From Elusimicrobiales bacterium (GTDB lineage: Bacteria; Elusimicrobiota; Elusimicrobia; Elusimicrobiales; UBA9959), in the NCBI GenBank assembly GCA_023701245.1, contig JAMPXK010000004.1, positions 1-64,000 on the forward strand: DNA of 64,000 bases. The letters run 5' to 3'. Positions 35,201 to 50,200 of the stretch are shown here, piece after piece. How positions within the stretch are numbered: position 1 is the stretch's first letter; each line of letters starts with the position of its first letter. The translations under genes were made by a program, and so were the position numbers. The notes beneath the pieces were generated by a model. It did no database searches. It was not told the DNA's origin and worked only from the letters and a program-made list of their open reading frames with translations.

Positions 35201-38200
35201 GGGGACCAGCAGCAGCATGCTGACCGCGGGCGCCGGGTTCACGATCACGCCGGTAATGGTGTCGGTGCTGAAGCTGGTGCCGGTAAGGCCGGTATCGGTC
35301 ACCTGCACGGTGAGGCCGGTGGACTGGTTGCGCGTGACCGGGATCACGCTGAAATTGGTGGTGCCGGCCACGAGGCTCTTCTGGTACGGCGCCGGGTGCA
35401 TGCCGCGCAGCTGGATGTTGGCGTCGTTGAGGAAATCCACCTGGATGACCGGCGTGTTGGAGGACACGGCCAGGAAGGGCGTGGTGCCCCGCACCACGTT
35501 ATAGTAATCGTCGGTCAGGTACACGCTCATCTGCGTGGTATTGCCGGCCTGCAGCTGCGCCGCCAGGCCCGACTTGCCGCCGCCGGAGGGATTGGAATCG
35601 TAAGGCGGCTTGCCGGGGTCCAGGGTACGGCCGGCAGGCAGCAGGTGCAGTTTCACGGGGCGGTTCCACCACACGTTCACCGCGTTGGGGGTGAAGTAGA
35701 AGGACGTGGCCGGAGGCAGGGCGGCGCTTTCCGCCTTGATGGTGTGCGTAGCGGCCACCACGGGGATGAAGTTAAAGACCGTGGTGCCGGCTATCAGGCT
35801 GCGCGGCGCCGGCGTGGCGTCGTAGGGGTCGGTGTAGACGCTGCCGGACACCAGGAAGCCGGCGGTGATATCGGTGTTGTAGTAAGGGTCCACGCCGAAG
35901 ATGGTCACGGCGAGGGTAGAGCCGGCCAGCGCGTCGTCGGGGGTGCCGCTCTTGCCGAAGGGCGGCACGGCGAACTTGCCCTGCACCCGGGTCTCGCCGG
36001 GCAGCAGCGCCAGCAGGCGGTCCGCGGCCTGGGCTATCACGGGCACGTTGGAAGAGGGGTTGCGCGAGTTGGTGTAGAGCCCGTGCCCGAAGGCCGATAC
36101 GCCCCAGCCGGAAGAGTTGGCCGACACGAAGGTGCGGAAGATGGTGGTGGAACCCACGAAGGCGGCGTAGCCGTCGGGGGAGATGGACGCGTTATTGTCG
36201 TCCGTATCCGTTATGTACACGTTGGCCGCGGACGAGAGCACCAGGTTCCAGTACCGGTCGGTCACCTGGACCAGGAAGGGGATGCTGGAGCCGGCCGGCT
36301 TGGTGCGCGGCGTGCCGGTGCTGCCTTCCACGCCGGAATCCATGCGGCCGGGCTGCGGCAGCTGGCCGGCGGGGTCGTAGTCCGCTATCACCTGCACGCG
36401 GTCGGCCACGGTGGGGTTCACGGTGACGTTCCGGGTGCCGAAGATGGCGGGGTTGTCTTTGTCCTCGGAACGCAGCACGCGGCCGCCGGCCTTGCGCAGG
36501 CGCACCTGGAAGGTCTTGGCGCCGAAGTCCCCCGGCAGGAAGGTGTACTGCTGCGGCAGGCCGCGGTAGTCGTCCATCACGGCGTCGTTGTCCATCACTT
36601 CGGGGCCGCCGGGCACGCCGTCCACGTAGAAGTTGACGGTGCCCTGGTAAGCCGCGGCCGTGTTGCCGGTGCCGTTAGGTCCGTCCTTGGCCTCCACGGT
36701 CACGTTCACGTCGGAACCGGCCGTCATTGGATCGGCGGCTATGGTGACCAGGAAACTCTGGGCCGGGGCGGCGATATAGAACTTGGGCCCCTGGTCGATG
36801 ATGGTCTCGGTGTTGCCCGCGTTGTCGGTCACGCGCACCCAGGAGACGTAAGGGTCGCCGCGCACCCAGCAGGGGGTGCCCGTCGGGTTGGGCTCGGGGC
36901 AGATAAGGCCGGAATACTGCCAGTTGCCCAGCGAATCGGTGAACTGGCCGGGCTGCCAGACGGGCCCGGCGGAAGCCGCGGTCCAGGTGGAGCCGTTCCA
37001 GAAATACCCGGAAGCGTCCCAGGCGCCATATATGATAGGGCCGTTGGAGACCAGGAAGGGGGCCGTGTCGCGGAACACCAGCGCCTCCACTTTGCCGGCA
37101 TGCCAGCCCAGGGTCGGGTAAACGCCGGAGCCGGTGCCGTTTATCCCGGCGGTAAAGCCGAGGTCAGAGGAGTTGCCCAGCACCACCTTGTTGTCGTTGT
37201 AGACCGTGGCGTTCACGGGGCTGACCACCACCGACTGGGGCTCGGTGGTATCGAACAGGAAGCGCGACTGGCCCACCGCGTTCTGCACGTTGCCGATGGA
37301 ATCGGTAGCGGAGGATTTTACCACGTAGTGGCGCTTGTCCACGAACGTCATCAGACCGTTGGTGTAGGACCAGGAGGACGGGTAGAGGGAACTGACCGGC
37401 AGCCAGGTCTCCGTAACGTTCACGAAGTTGGAGCCGTCGAAATACTTGGCGCCGCCGGGCTCGTCCTGGCTGAGCACGGAGAGCTTGACGCTGGCCACGG
37501 TAGTGACGGCGTCCGCGGAGTTGCCGTAGATCATGGGCAGGTTCTTGTAGGACGTATCCGCGCCGGGCTGCACCGGGGCGGACAGCGGGGGCACGTTGTC
37601 GAACTGGAACGACCGCGTGCCGTAGGCCACCTCGTAGTTCAGGGTCGCGTCGCGGGCCCTGGTGTTGACATAGAACACCTTGCCGTTCTCTCCGTCATGG
37701 GTGCCTTCCTTCCAGGCGAAGTTGACCGTGCCGGGATTGGAGAAATCGGAATTGGAGTAGGTCCACGGGTTATACGTACCCTTGGGCCCCGGGGCGCCGC
37801 CTATGGACCACCAGTTGTCGGAGAGCGACCAGTGCGGCGTGGTCGGCTGCCAGTAGTAAGTGGCGCCGCCGGAGAGGTACCAGATGCGCACCGACACGTC
37901 GCCGATGGCGGAGGTAAGGTCCAGAGACTGGCCGGAGAGGGCCGTCATGGAGGAGAACAGCAGCCCGCTGACGGAGGGATAGGTCACGGTCGAGATCGGC
38001 GGGGTCGCGTCGTAACTGAACGTGGAGGAGACGACGGTGTAGTTGCCGGCCTGGTCGGCCGCCTTGGCCTCTATGCGCAATTCGTTATCGCGAGGAGGCC
38101 ACGGCAGGGAGGCGGAATTGTAGTTCCAGGTGAAACTGCCGGCCGCGGAGGAGGAGTCGAGCGCCACGTTCCAGATCTCCGGGAAGGCGGGGCAGTTATT

Positions 38201-41200
38201 GTCCACCCAGGCCGGCAGCGTGAACGGACCGCAGGTGCCGGAACCGGCCATCCAGTACATGTTGAGGGGGACGTCGTAGACCCTGATCCTCGGGAAATCC
38301 ACGTTGAAAGCGTCCGCGGCCGTGCCGCTGACCAGCGGCAGGGCGTTATGGCGCGTCCCGTTGAGCGGCAGGCTGATGAAAGCCGTGGGGCTGGAAATGT
38401 CGAACGTGAACGAGTTGCCGGCCAGGATGACGCTCTGGGTGTTGCCGGCCACGTCGTAGGCCCTGGTGAACAGGGTGTAATTGATACCGTCCTGCAGGCC
38501 GGAGAAATTATCCGAGGGCGGCAGCTGGGTGGTTTTGGTCCAGGGATTTACCCAGGGAGAACCGGTGACCGCGCCCAGCCACACGGGCAAGGTCCCCCAC
38601 GTGGACCCGCTCCAGTAGAGGCCGTCGCTGTTGCGCTGTATCATGGGCTGGGCGCCGTACACTCCGGACTGGTTGGCGTTCACGTCCAGGGCCGTGCCGC
38701 TGACCGCGCCCAGGTACTTGATGAACCCGTTATTGACCGGCACGGTAGGCCGCGAGAGCGGTTTGGCGATGTCGAAGCGTATGACGGTGGCGGCGGGCGG
38801 CGGCAGCACGTTGCCGGCCGTGTCGTCGGCCGTGACGTACAGGTTATAGTTCTTGTCGTCCTGCAGCGGGGGCGAGGCGGCCGTCCAGGTGTAGTTGGGC
38901 AGAGTGCCGGCTATGGCCGCGGTCAGCCACTTCTGCGTGACCGAGTTGAAAGTGGAGGACTGGGAGTCGTAGAAGAGCAGGGAATCCGCTTCCTGCACGG
39001 AAATGGAAGCCGACTTGATGCCGAACTGCTCGTAGGCGGTGCCCGACACGGTGACAAGCGCGTTGATATTGCCGCGCGAGTCGGGCAGGCTGTAAGGCGA
39101 AACTATGGCCGCGTCGGGAGGCGTGGTGTCGTAGGTGAACGTCACGGAAGAGATCGCCGTCTCCACGTTGGAGGGAGACACGTCGTCCGAGGCGCGGACC
39201 TTGATGACGTAGGTATAGCCGTCGCGCAGGTTGGGAGCGTTAAAGGACCAGTTGAGCCCGTCGTAGGAAGCCGACAGCGAAGGCGCGCTCAGCGGCTGGA
39301 AGGTTTCCCCGGTCAGCGTGAACGTGCCGGGGAAGAGGCCGTTCCAGTGGCCCGCGGAAGGGCTCTTCTCGGCGATGCTGACCGCCAGCTGGCCCAGCGT
39401 GGAGATGCCGGCCAGGTTGTCCAGCGCGGTGCCGGTTATGGCGGCCAGCGTGCGCACACGGTCCAGATCGGCCGGGGTGGTCACGCGCGACACCGGCGGC
39501 GTGACGTCGTAAGTGATATTGCCGTTGGTGACCGCGTTGGACAGCAGCGCGGCGGGGTTAGGCAGCGGGAGGGCGTTGTCCTGCGCGCGGGCCCGGAAGC
39601 GGTACACCTTGTCCGGCACCATCGAGCCGGTCAGACCGGCGGGGTCATAGGTCCAGGTACCGGAAGACAAGCCCTGAGGCGTCCAGTAGCTCGCGGCCCA
39701 CCAGGAATTGGTGTCGTTGAGCGTGGAGGACGAATAAGAAGCGGCGTTGTCGTAATAATAGGTGTCGCCGGCGAACAGGTAGGAGACCTGCACCTGGATA
39801 TTGGCCGGGCCGGCTATGCCGGAGTTGGTGGCGTAGTTAGGGTCGTTGGCGGTGCCGGAGACCAGCAGCACGGAGGAGATCTTGGTGTTGGCGGCCGGGA
39901 CCAGCACGGCCACGGAGGGCGCGGCCTTGTCGGCGGTGAAGGTCGCGGAAGAACCGTTGCCGGAGAAATTGACCTGCACGTTGCCGGCCTTGTCCGAGGC
40001 TTCCGCCCACATGGTATAAGAACCGTCGTCGGCCCAGGTGGGCAGGGCGGCGTAGGACCAGGAGGACTGGTAAACGGTGGCAGCCGCCCATACCGCGGGA
40101 TTGGCGGACCAACCGGAACCGTCCCAGTACTGGATGAGTTTATTGTCCTTGATGCGGACCTTTATCCCCTCTATCTGCACACCCGGCTGCTGGCCGATGT
40201 TCACCGTCACCAGGTCTTCCAGGATGGTGCCGCTGGCCACGCTGACCGCGGAACGGCTCTGGCCGGGCAGCACCGAGGTGAGGGCGGCTGTGGGCACGGT
40301 GATGTCGAAACTGAACAGGTTGGCGGCGGAGAAGTCCGATTCCGTACCTTCCAGGGAGCCGTTGTTGTAGGTGTTGTCCAGCGACTTGGCCCTGGCCCGG
40401 TACTGGGCGCCGTTGGTGAAAGCGGCCGTCGGGTAGGTGACGGTGTAGGTCCAGGAGGAGGCCGCCGCGAAATACGAGCCCAGATTGCCGGCCTGGTTCC
40501 AGACGGCGGTAAAGGTGGAGGTATCGTTATCCCAGTACTCGCCGGCGTGCGGGCCGTTCACGTCCGCCAGTTCGCCCCAGACGCGGTAAATACCGGCGGC
40601 GGGAGGCGAGACCCCGGGCGGGTCCGAGGCCGTGCCGCCAAGCTTGGGCAGGCTGTTGTAATAGAGCTGGGTCACGGCCGGCAGCTGCACGAAGGCGTCG
40701 GGCTTGGAGGTGTCGTAATAGACCTGGTTGGTGGCGGGGGCGCTCTCGTCCACGTCGGAATAGCTCTTGCCGATAGCGCGGTAGGTATAGGAAGAACCGC
40801 TGACCAACGGGGGCAGGTTGGTGCTGTAGGTCCAGGCGCCGCCGGCCGGGGTGATGCCGGTGGCCGAGGTGAGCGCCACCTGCCAGGTCTGGCTGCCGAA
40901 GTTCCAGTAGTAATTATCGCTCAGGCGGCGGATCTGCAGCGCCAGCGTCTTGGCGTCGGAGTTGGCCGTGCCGCTGACCAGGGTGGAGGCCTTGTAGTAC
41001 TTCAGGTTGTCGGGCACCGTGATCCTGGTGGCGGAAGGCGGCGGCGTGAACTTGAACCGGCGCGAGCCCCAGGTCAATTCGCCGTTGGCGACGTTGTCCA
41101 CGGCGCTGGAGCGCACTATGTAGTAGCACTGCGCCTTGAAGACGACGTTGGAGACGTCCAGGAACCACTCGTCGTTGCCGGGGTTATAGGAGTTGACGCC

Positions 41201-44200
41201 CAGCCACTTTTCGCCGGCCTGCCAGGCCGAGCCGCCCCAATAGAGGCCGTTGGAACCGGTATCCACGCAGTCCGTCTGGACCGTATCCTGCTGGATGCGG
41301 ACCTGCACAGTGGAGACGTCGGACACGAAGTCCGCGGCCGTGCCGGCTATGCTCGAGACCACCAGCTGGAAGCCGTTCTCTACCGGCGGAGACGTGACCA
41401 CGGAATCGGGCAGGATCAGGTCCAGCGTGAACGTGGAGTAGTTCACGGTGAAACTGGAAACGTTCAGCGCGTTGTCGGTGAACTTCATCTGGAGCAGGAA
41501 CGTGGCGCTGGAGCGCGTCACGGCCCAGGAATTGGCCGCCGAAGGCGGATTGTTGACGGGCAGCGCCGTCATGAGCCAGTTGGCGGAGGGCGCCGTAACG
41601 CTGGACACGTAGCCGGCCTGCCAGGCCCCGGTATTGAAGTTCCAGTAGCGGTTGGGGCGCCTGTCGGTGTCCGTCAGGACGTATTCCATGGAGAGCAGGG
41701 CCGAGGGGATGTTCCCCCCCGCCACCGGGTCCTCCGAGGTGCCGGAGAGCACGGAGCCGGTCCGGAAGTAGCTCAGGTGCGGCGGCTGCGCTATGGAGGC
41801 CGTCGGGGTGCTGAGGTCCAGCAGGAAGGTGGAAGTGGAGTAGAGCACCTCGGTGTTGGGGCCGCCGTTGACCGACTGGGTATTGTCCTTGGCCTCGCTC
41901 TGGATCTCGAAGCGGTAGCCGTCGCCGTTGTCCGTGCCCGCGCCGGTGAAGGCCGTGGGCGGGATAGAGCGGGTCCAGGGCGTGAGCGCCCCGTCCACCG
42001 GGGTAAAGATCCACTCGGCGGAGTCAGTGGTCCAGTTGTTGAGCGACCAGTTGTAATAGTACCGGGTACTGGCCGAGTTGAGCTTGGAGAAGCGCAGCTT
42101 CACGCTGTAGAGGCCGCTGGGCACGCCCAGGCTGGTATCGGTGGCCGTACCGTCCAGGTGGCTTACCGGCGCGTTCACGTAGGCGCCGCTGGAAGGATAG
42201 GTCACCTTGGAGGAAGGCAGCACCGGGTCCAGGGTAAAGACCACGTCGGGATTGATGGGCGCGGCCGTGCCGGGGCTGGACTGGTTGCCGGTCACGTCCT
42301 TGGCGCGCAGGTAAAGCCTGAACTGCAGCGAGGCGTTTGAGGCCCTGAGGCTGTTGAAATAGGTGTTCAGATTGGCCTCGGCCAGGCTCCAGGACGAGGG
42401 GCCTATGGAGGTGGCGTTGCGCCAGTGCGAGCCTGCCGCCCAGACGGGGTCCCAGCCGGCGCCGTTCCAGTAGTTCAGGTCGGAAACGCGCTGGATGACC
42501 AGCTGCACGCCGTCTACGGGGTTGGGGTAACTGAACTGCTCCAGGATGGAACCCGAGATGGCCGGCATGGATACGTAGGCGTAGTTGCCGGGCATGGTGA
42601 TGGTGGCGGTAGGAGCGGAAGTGTCGTAACAGAACCGGCGCTCCACGTAGTTCTCCACGTTCATGGCCCGGTCCATGGACCGCAGGCGTATGGTATAGGT
42701 GCTGCCTTCCACCATGGCCGGCGGCCAGGCGTCGGGGGTGCGCGGGTAGGTCCAGCCGGCCCCGGAGACTATGTTGACGCCGAAGATACCGTCGGTGACC
42801 TGCGTGCCGGTGCTGAAGACCGTCTTGCGCCAGACGGACCCGGCGGCAAAGCCGACGCCGTTGAAGAAGTTGCCGGAAGCGTCCACGATCTGGATCTCTA
42901 TGCCGTCGGGCGCCAGACCGCTCATGGCCTCCGTGGAGGCGAAATTGACCCAGTCGGAAGCGGCGCCGGAGAAGACCGCGGCCTGCGCGGCGTTATGGAA
43001 GGCGGCGGAGGGCACCGTTATGGTGGTGGACGGCTTGTTCACGTCGTATATGAACTCGCGCTCGAAAGTGCCGGGCGGCACCTGGTTGCCGGCGTAGTCC
43101 GCGGCCCAGAATTCCGCTTTGAAGCGCTTGTTCACGGGCCAGGCGGGCGGCACATAAGACCACGGGTTCAGGTTGTCCACGGCCAGCCACGTGGAGGGCT
43201 GCACCACCCAGGCGGACCCCGTCCACTTGGCCTTGGGATCTCCGGGCTCCAGGATGGACAGCTGGGTCATTATAGGCGGCCGGATACCGGCGGGGCTGTC
43301 GGCGGAGTTGCCGGCCAGCTGCCCGGTAGGCCGCGACGGCCCGTAGAAGGCGTTCGCCCCTACCATCGGGGTGGAAACGGCTATGCTCGGATAGTTGAAG
43401 TCCGAGGTTACGGTTATCGGGGCGTGGGTCTCCACGTTGCCGGCCTTGTCCGTACCGGAGATGGAAATGGTATAGACCCGGTTATTCACGGTAATGGCCG
43501 GCGGTTCGTAGGTAGCCGGCGGGTATTTCCAGGTTATGGTGGAAGCCGAGGCCGTGTACTCCACCGGCAGGTCCGTGACCGTGCTGGAACTCCAGCCCAG
43601 GGCCACCGTACCGCGCCAGTAGTACGTATCTCCGGAATCGGTGTAGGAGATGCGCAGTTTCAGGCCGTCGGGGAAACTGGCCAGGCCCGAGCGCCCGCCA
43701 TAGCTGGTGCCGTCGATCTCGGCCAGGCTGCCCTGGATATAGCTGCCGGCCGTGGGCGTGGAAACGCGCGACACGGGGGGCGTGTTGTCCACCACGAACC
43801 TGGCCACCGTCCAGGGAGTCTGCTCGTTGCCGCCGTTGGCGTCCTGCGGCAGGGCCGTGTCGAAAGCCCGCATGCGCAGGATATAATCCCGGTCCGAGAT
43901 CCAGTTGGCGCCGTCGAAAGGATAGCGCCAGGTGGAAGTGCCTATCACGTCGCTCCAGGCCCCGTCGAAGGTGAGGGTCCAGGAACTGAAGTTGGTGCCG
44001 GTCCAGTAATAGGAGGTGTTGTCCTGCAGGTACAGCAGGTTCATCTGCACCCGCTTTATATGGTCGTCGCTGTAGGGCAGCGCCGCGTCGGAAGCGGTGC
44101 CGCGCAGCGGGTTCACGCCGGTCAGGTCCGAAGGTTTGTAGCTGCCGTTATCCACCGGCTGGCCCAGGAAGGTCTCCGGCGGCGTGGTATCCCAGATAAA

Positions 44201-47200
44201 GGTCAGCGAGGAGACGTTGTTGACGAAGCCGGCCTCGTTGTTGGAGGCGCGGTCCACGGCGCGGGTCTGGACGATATAGTAGCGGCCGCTCTGCAGGGCC
44301 GGGGCCAGGGCGGCGTTGGCGTAGCTCCAGTTGGCGGCGCCGGTCACGGCGTTAAAGCTGGAACTCAGCACCGAGAAAGCGCTGATGCCGCTGTGCCACC
44401 ACTTCACGCTGGTCTCGTCGTAAACCTGCAGTTCCACCTTGTCCAGGTCCGACTTCAGGTTGGGCGAGTAGACGCCGTCCGGATCGGCCGCGGTGCCGGT
44501 AATGGAGGGCAGCGCGCGCAGGATACTGAAGGCGCCGGGAGTGGTTATCCAGGAGCTCGGCGTGGTGGTATCGTAGATGATGGTGTAGGCCGGCGCGGTC
44601 AGCTCGTTGTCGTCGCGGTTGCCGGCCTTGTCCTCGGGCTTGCCGTAAACGCTGTAGCTGCGCCCGTCCTTCATGGCCGGGGTGACCGCGGTAGCCGTGC
44701 TCCAGTTGAGCGTGCCGGCGGCCAGGATATTGCTGGAGGACATGAAAGTATCGAACGTGCGGCCGTTCCAGTAGGCGCCGAGCGTGTTGTCCTTGATCAT
44801 CACCAGCACGCGGCTCATGCCTTCCTGGTAGGCCGTGGGCAGTTCGCCGCGGCCCGGGTCGAAGGCGGAGCCGGAGATGACCGGCATGGCGTTCACGTAA
44901 GGCTTATTGGGCGAGAGCACCTGGCCCAGCGGCGTGGTATTGTCCACGATGACGGTGCGGTTGGTGGGCGGCGTTTCGGCCTCGTTGGCGGAGTTGTAGC
45001 CCACGGTGGAGAAAGTATAGGTGGAGTTGTCCAGGGTAAAGGCCACCCCGCCGGAAACGCCCATGGACCAGGCGCCGGCTATGGCCGTCACGTAAGTGTA
45101 GGTATCGATGGCCAGCCAGGTATCGTTGCCCTCGTCCCACCAGCGGACCGGCTCTTTCAGTTTCTTTATGCGCACCTGCACGTTGCCCACCGGGCGCAGG
45201 TTGGTGCCGTTGCCGATGACGGCCATCAGGTCGCTGGACCGGTAGTTGCCCATTTCCGTGCCGGGCGTGTTGATGAACGTGTCGGCGGCGGGCGAGACGA
45301 AACTGAACGTCAGGTCCGGCGAGTTCTGGCCGGGGTACGGGCGCATGTTGCCGGCCTTGTCTATGGCCAGCGCCTGGATGTCGTACGAGTGGCCGTTGGC
45401 CCAGCCGATGGCGGAAGTGTCCCAGGTCCAGGTACCGGGCTGACCGCGCGGGTCGTTGACGGTGCCGGTGGTGAACCAGATGCGGTCGTTAGGATAGGCG
45501 GACGCTGGGCAGGAATCCCACGAGTTCAGGGCGTTGTTGTAGCAGGCCTGCGGCGCGGTGATCTTGCGCAGGGCTATCTGCACCATGTTCGTGTTGCGCA
45601 GTTCGCCGGGCAGGGTGTCGCGCGCCGTGCCTTCCACGTAAGAAATGTAGGACGGCGACCCCGTGGGAAAGGTCACGCGGGAATCGGGCGTGGTGGTGTC
45701 CCCGGTAAAGTAGTTGGTGGTGTAGATGGTCTGGAGGTTGTAGACCAGGTCGCGCACCCGCGTCATGGCGTAATACGTGGTGCCGTCGGCTATGGCGCCG
45801 GCGGGCATATTATAGACCCAGGTGCCGGAGGAGGCGCCGGTAAAGGCGGTCAGGTGCCAGGACCGGGCGGCCCCGCCGAAGCCGGTGCCGTCCCACCATT
45901 TATCGTCGGTGAGGCGCTGTACGGCCAGCTCCACGCCGGTATCGGTGCTGATGCCGGCCTCGTAACTGCGCGGCGCCGTCCAGGTGTGGATATTCTCCAC
46001 GGAGTCGTCGGCGGTGCCGGTGATGGCCGGCACGGAACCTATAAAGCTGTTGTGCGCCGGGAAAGTGATCTTCGACGTGGGAGTGGTCAGGTCCACGATA
46101 AAGGTGAAAGTGGAGAAGTAAGCGCCGGAATTATTATTGAGCGCGTTGTCCTTGGCGTAGTGGTAGATGTAATATTCGTAGCCGTCCTGCTGGGAAACCG
46201 GCGCCAGGTCCTTGTACCAGTTATTGGTGCCGGTAACGCCGAAGGTGTCGGTAGGGGAGGCGCTGGTCCAGTCGGTGTTGTTGAAACTCCAGTAGGCGTT
46301 GTCGGAGCGGCGGATGCGCAGGCGCACGTCGCTTACCGCGGAGGGCTCGGTGCCCACGTCGAAAGCGGTGCCGGCTATCAGCCCGGTGGCAACGCTCAGC
46401 GCGTACTTGTCCGGCGCCGTAATGCCGGTCATCGGGATGACGCTGTCGAAAGTGAAGTAGTAGGCCGGCGTCCCGTCCGCCTTCTGGTTGGCGTCTATCT
46501 GCGCCAGCGACGGGGAATCTTCCCAGTTGCCGGCCATGTCGCGGGCCCGGGTCCAGACCGAGATCTTGTTGTTGTTGACCGGCGCCAGCGAAGGCAGCAC
46601 CAGGTTCCAGGTGCCGTTGTTGTAGGTGGCCGTGCTCCAGAAAGTGTACTTGTTGGCCGCGTCGGTCCAGTCGTCCAGGGTGTTGGCGTAGGGCGGGTAC
46701 TTGAGCATGGCGTTGAACGTGCCGCGCGCCTTCACCAGCACCTGCAGCCCCGTCACCACGCCGGTGTCGGTAGCCACGCCGTAGAGGGCGTAGACCGAGT
46801 TCTGGTAGGAGCCGGCGGCCGGCGACGTGGTCACGGACACGGGGTCCATGTTGTCGAATTTTATGGTGCGGCCCACGGCCAGCGGCACGTCGGCGTTGGC
46901 GGGGTCGGACCCGCCGGGGCCGAACTCGCGGTTCTGCGCCAGGTCATAAGCCCACGGCACCAGCAGGTAGCTGCGCAGGTAAGGGGCGGACCCGCTCAGG
47001 CCCGCGATGACGCCCTGCAGGCCGGCCGGCACGCTGTACTGCCAGTCCACCACCGGCTGCCCGGCGCCGTAGGCCGCCGTGTCCACGGCCGTCTCGTACC
47101 ACACCGGGTTAGCGTTGTTGAAAGCGTTGACGCCGTTCCACCAGTTGCCGCCTATAAGGCGGATGGCCACCTTGACGGTGTAAGTGCCCAGGCCGGCCTC

Positions 47201-50200
47201 GTAAGTGCGCACGCCGTTGCGTTCGTCCTGGGCGGTGCCGGTTATCAGCGGCAGGGCGTTCACGTATTCCGTCATCGGGCTGGTCACAGTGGCCGTGGGG
47301 ATGTCCAGGTCGAACTTGGTGATAACGGACGCCACGGAGGAATAGTTGCCCGCGTCGTCGGCGGAGCGGGCCTCGTACTTGTAGCTGTGGTCGCTCACGA
47401 AAGCGATGTCCTTGTCGGAGTAGGTCCAGTTGGCCACCGTGCCCTGGGCCTGCAGCCAGATGCTCTGCGCGCAGCCCACGAAGGAGGCGCCGTCGAAACA
47501 GGTGCCGTTCAGGTCGGAGATCGCCACCGACACGGTGCTGGGACCGCTGTAGGCGGCGGTCTGGTTATTGGTGGCCGTACCGGCCATGGGAGTGGAAAGC
47601 AGGATCTGGGAGTAGGTGCCGCCGTCCAGCGGGAAACCCAGGGAGACCAGCGGCCCTGTAATGTCATACGTAACTGTACGAGTAGAATAGACCGCGGAAA
47701 CGTTGCCGGCATAATCCACTCCCCTGGCCACCAGGGTGTAAACCGCGTCGTCCCTCAAGGCGGCCGGGGAAAGGGTGTAATACCACGAGGTCGGGCCCAG
47801 CTTGACGGCGTTGACCGCGGGCCAGGCCGTGGTCTGCCAGCCGGTGCCGTTCCAGTAGCGGGTCGCGCCGCCGGTGCCGGTTGAGATCATAACCTCCACC
47901 CGGTCCAGGCCGGCGATGTCCGCGTTGGCGTTGCCGCCGAAACCCGGCAGGTCCCGCACGGCGGTGGTGGTGGGCGAGGTTATGGCGACCGTGGGCGGCG
48001 TGTCGTCCACGGTGAAATACTTCACGTTGCCGCCGCGGCTAACCGGATCTTCCCAGTTGCCGGGGCCGGAGTCGTCGGCCAGGCGGGCGTCGTCCATGGC
48101 CTTTATCTCAACCTTGTACTCGCGGTCGCCGGCAGGCCAGGTGATGTCGTTAAGGTAGACCCAGCTCCAGTCCGGGCCCACGTAGGACACCGAAACGGGC
48201 TGCCAGGCGGCTTCGGAAGAAATGGCGCTGGTGAAAGCCGAGGGCTGCCAGTACCAGGTAGTGGCCCCCGCCAGGTAAGAGAGGCGCATGCTGCCGTCGG
48301 CCACCCCGGAATTATTCTCGCTGTAGAAACTGTCGGCCGAGGTGCCGTAGAAGCGGGTGCTGGTGGCCGCCTTGCCCACGTTGGCGGACTTGTAGCGCCC
48401 GCTGAACCCGTCCTGGTCGTCGAGCGGGAAGGTGAACACCGAGACGGGGGCCGTCTTGTCTATGTTCACGACCAGCGAGGAGATGTCGACCTGGAAGATC
48501 TCCTGCGTGTTGCCGGCCACGTCCAGGGCTTTGGCCAGGAACAGGTAGCGCATGCCGTTGGTGGCGGCCACGAAGCGCAGGTCCAGGTTGGCGGGCGCGT
48601 AGACCCAGCTGGTGGCGTTGGGCGAAAGAACGCCGTTGGTCTTCATGGAGATCCACACGGGGCTGGCGCCGGGGGTGAGGAAGTCGGTGCCGTTGAACCA
48701 GAGCGGCGGGTTGCCCTGCTGCTGCATGGCCAGCTGAACGTCGGAATTGTTGAAGTTGTCTCCGGCGGTGCCGGTAATGGCGGCCAGCTGCCTCAAGCCT
48801 TTTTTATTGGCGTCGTAAGGGGCGGTAACGCGGGCCACGGGGGAGGAGATGTCTATGGTGAAAGTGAAGGCCGTGGCCGAGCCCATGTTGCCGGCCTTGT
48901 CCGTGGCGTAGAGCTCCACCACGTAACTGCGGTCCGGTTCGAAAGCGCGGTTGGCCGTGAAGTAGGAGGTGGTGTAGCCCACGGTCCCGGTCTTGAGGAT
49001 ATCGTTCCAGACCACGGTGGCGGTCAGGTCGGTATAGGCCCCGGCGGCGGTGAAAGTGGAAGCCTGCCAGTTCCAGTATTCCGCCACGCCCTGGCGTTTG
49101 ACCCTGAAATACGCGGAGGCGACGTCTCCCGGTGCCACGTCCGTCAGCGTGCCGGCCAGCGCCGTAAGGGAGCGCATGTAGGCCTTGTCGGGCATGGTCA
49201 CGCCGGCGGCCGGAGCGGTGGAGTCCACAATGAACTCCACGCCCACGCCCGGCGACTCGATGGTGCCGTTGCCTTCATGGGAGGCCCGCGAGATGGCGCG
49301 GTAGCGGCGGTTGACGTTCCACTTGGCGGTAGGGATGCTCCACTGCCAGTTAGGCGCCACGTAGGTGTCCACCCCGGCAAAACCGGTAAACGCGGTGGTA
49401 GAGAGCCAGGCCACGCCGTTCCAGGCCAGGTCGTCGTTGCCGGCGCCCTCCGTCAGGTCCGGGCCGTAATCCACCACGCGCACCGCCACGGTGGTGGCGT
49501 AGACCGCCGTACCGATGATGGGCGGGGACGGGGCCGGCTTGAAATGCGGCACGGAAGTGTTCGGCGTGGTAATGGCCGACACCGGCGGCGGGGGCTTGAG
49601 CGTGAACTCTATGTAGGACGACACCGGGCCCGGCAGGCCGGGCTTGGGCACTTCGTTGGCGGCCTGGTCTATGGCCTTGGCGAAGACGCGGTAATTGATG
49701 CCGGCCAGCGGGGCCACCCACGACGGGGTGGAAACGCCGGTGGCCGTCCAGCTATTGCCCACCACATTGGCGTCGTAGAAAAGTTCGGTGGTGGAGTCCC
49801 ACGCGTGCGTGGCGAAATTCCAGTAGCGGGCGGTATCCATCTTGTAGTAGGACAGCACCACCCTGTCCAGCACGCCGGGAACGATATCTTCGGCATTGCC
49901 GGAAATGCTGTTGAGTTCGGCCTCTATCACGGCCGCGTGGGACGGGGAAGTTATGGTGGAGACCGGGTTGGTAAAGTCGGCCTTCACGTTGGTGGCGGTG
50001 GCGTACACCAGCTGGTAGTTGCCGGCCCGGTCGTGCGCCCAGGCGTTAATCTCGTAGGTCTCGCCGGTGGCCCAGGGCGCGGTATTAAGCTGCCACCAGG
50101 TGGCGTTGGGGCTCAGCGTGCCGCCGCTGGCCAGCACGCTGTTGGAGATCGCCGCCACGGCCCAGGAGGACCCGGCCACGCTCCAGTACTTGCCCACGTC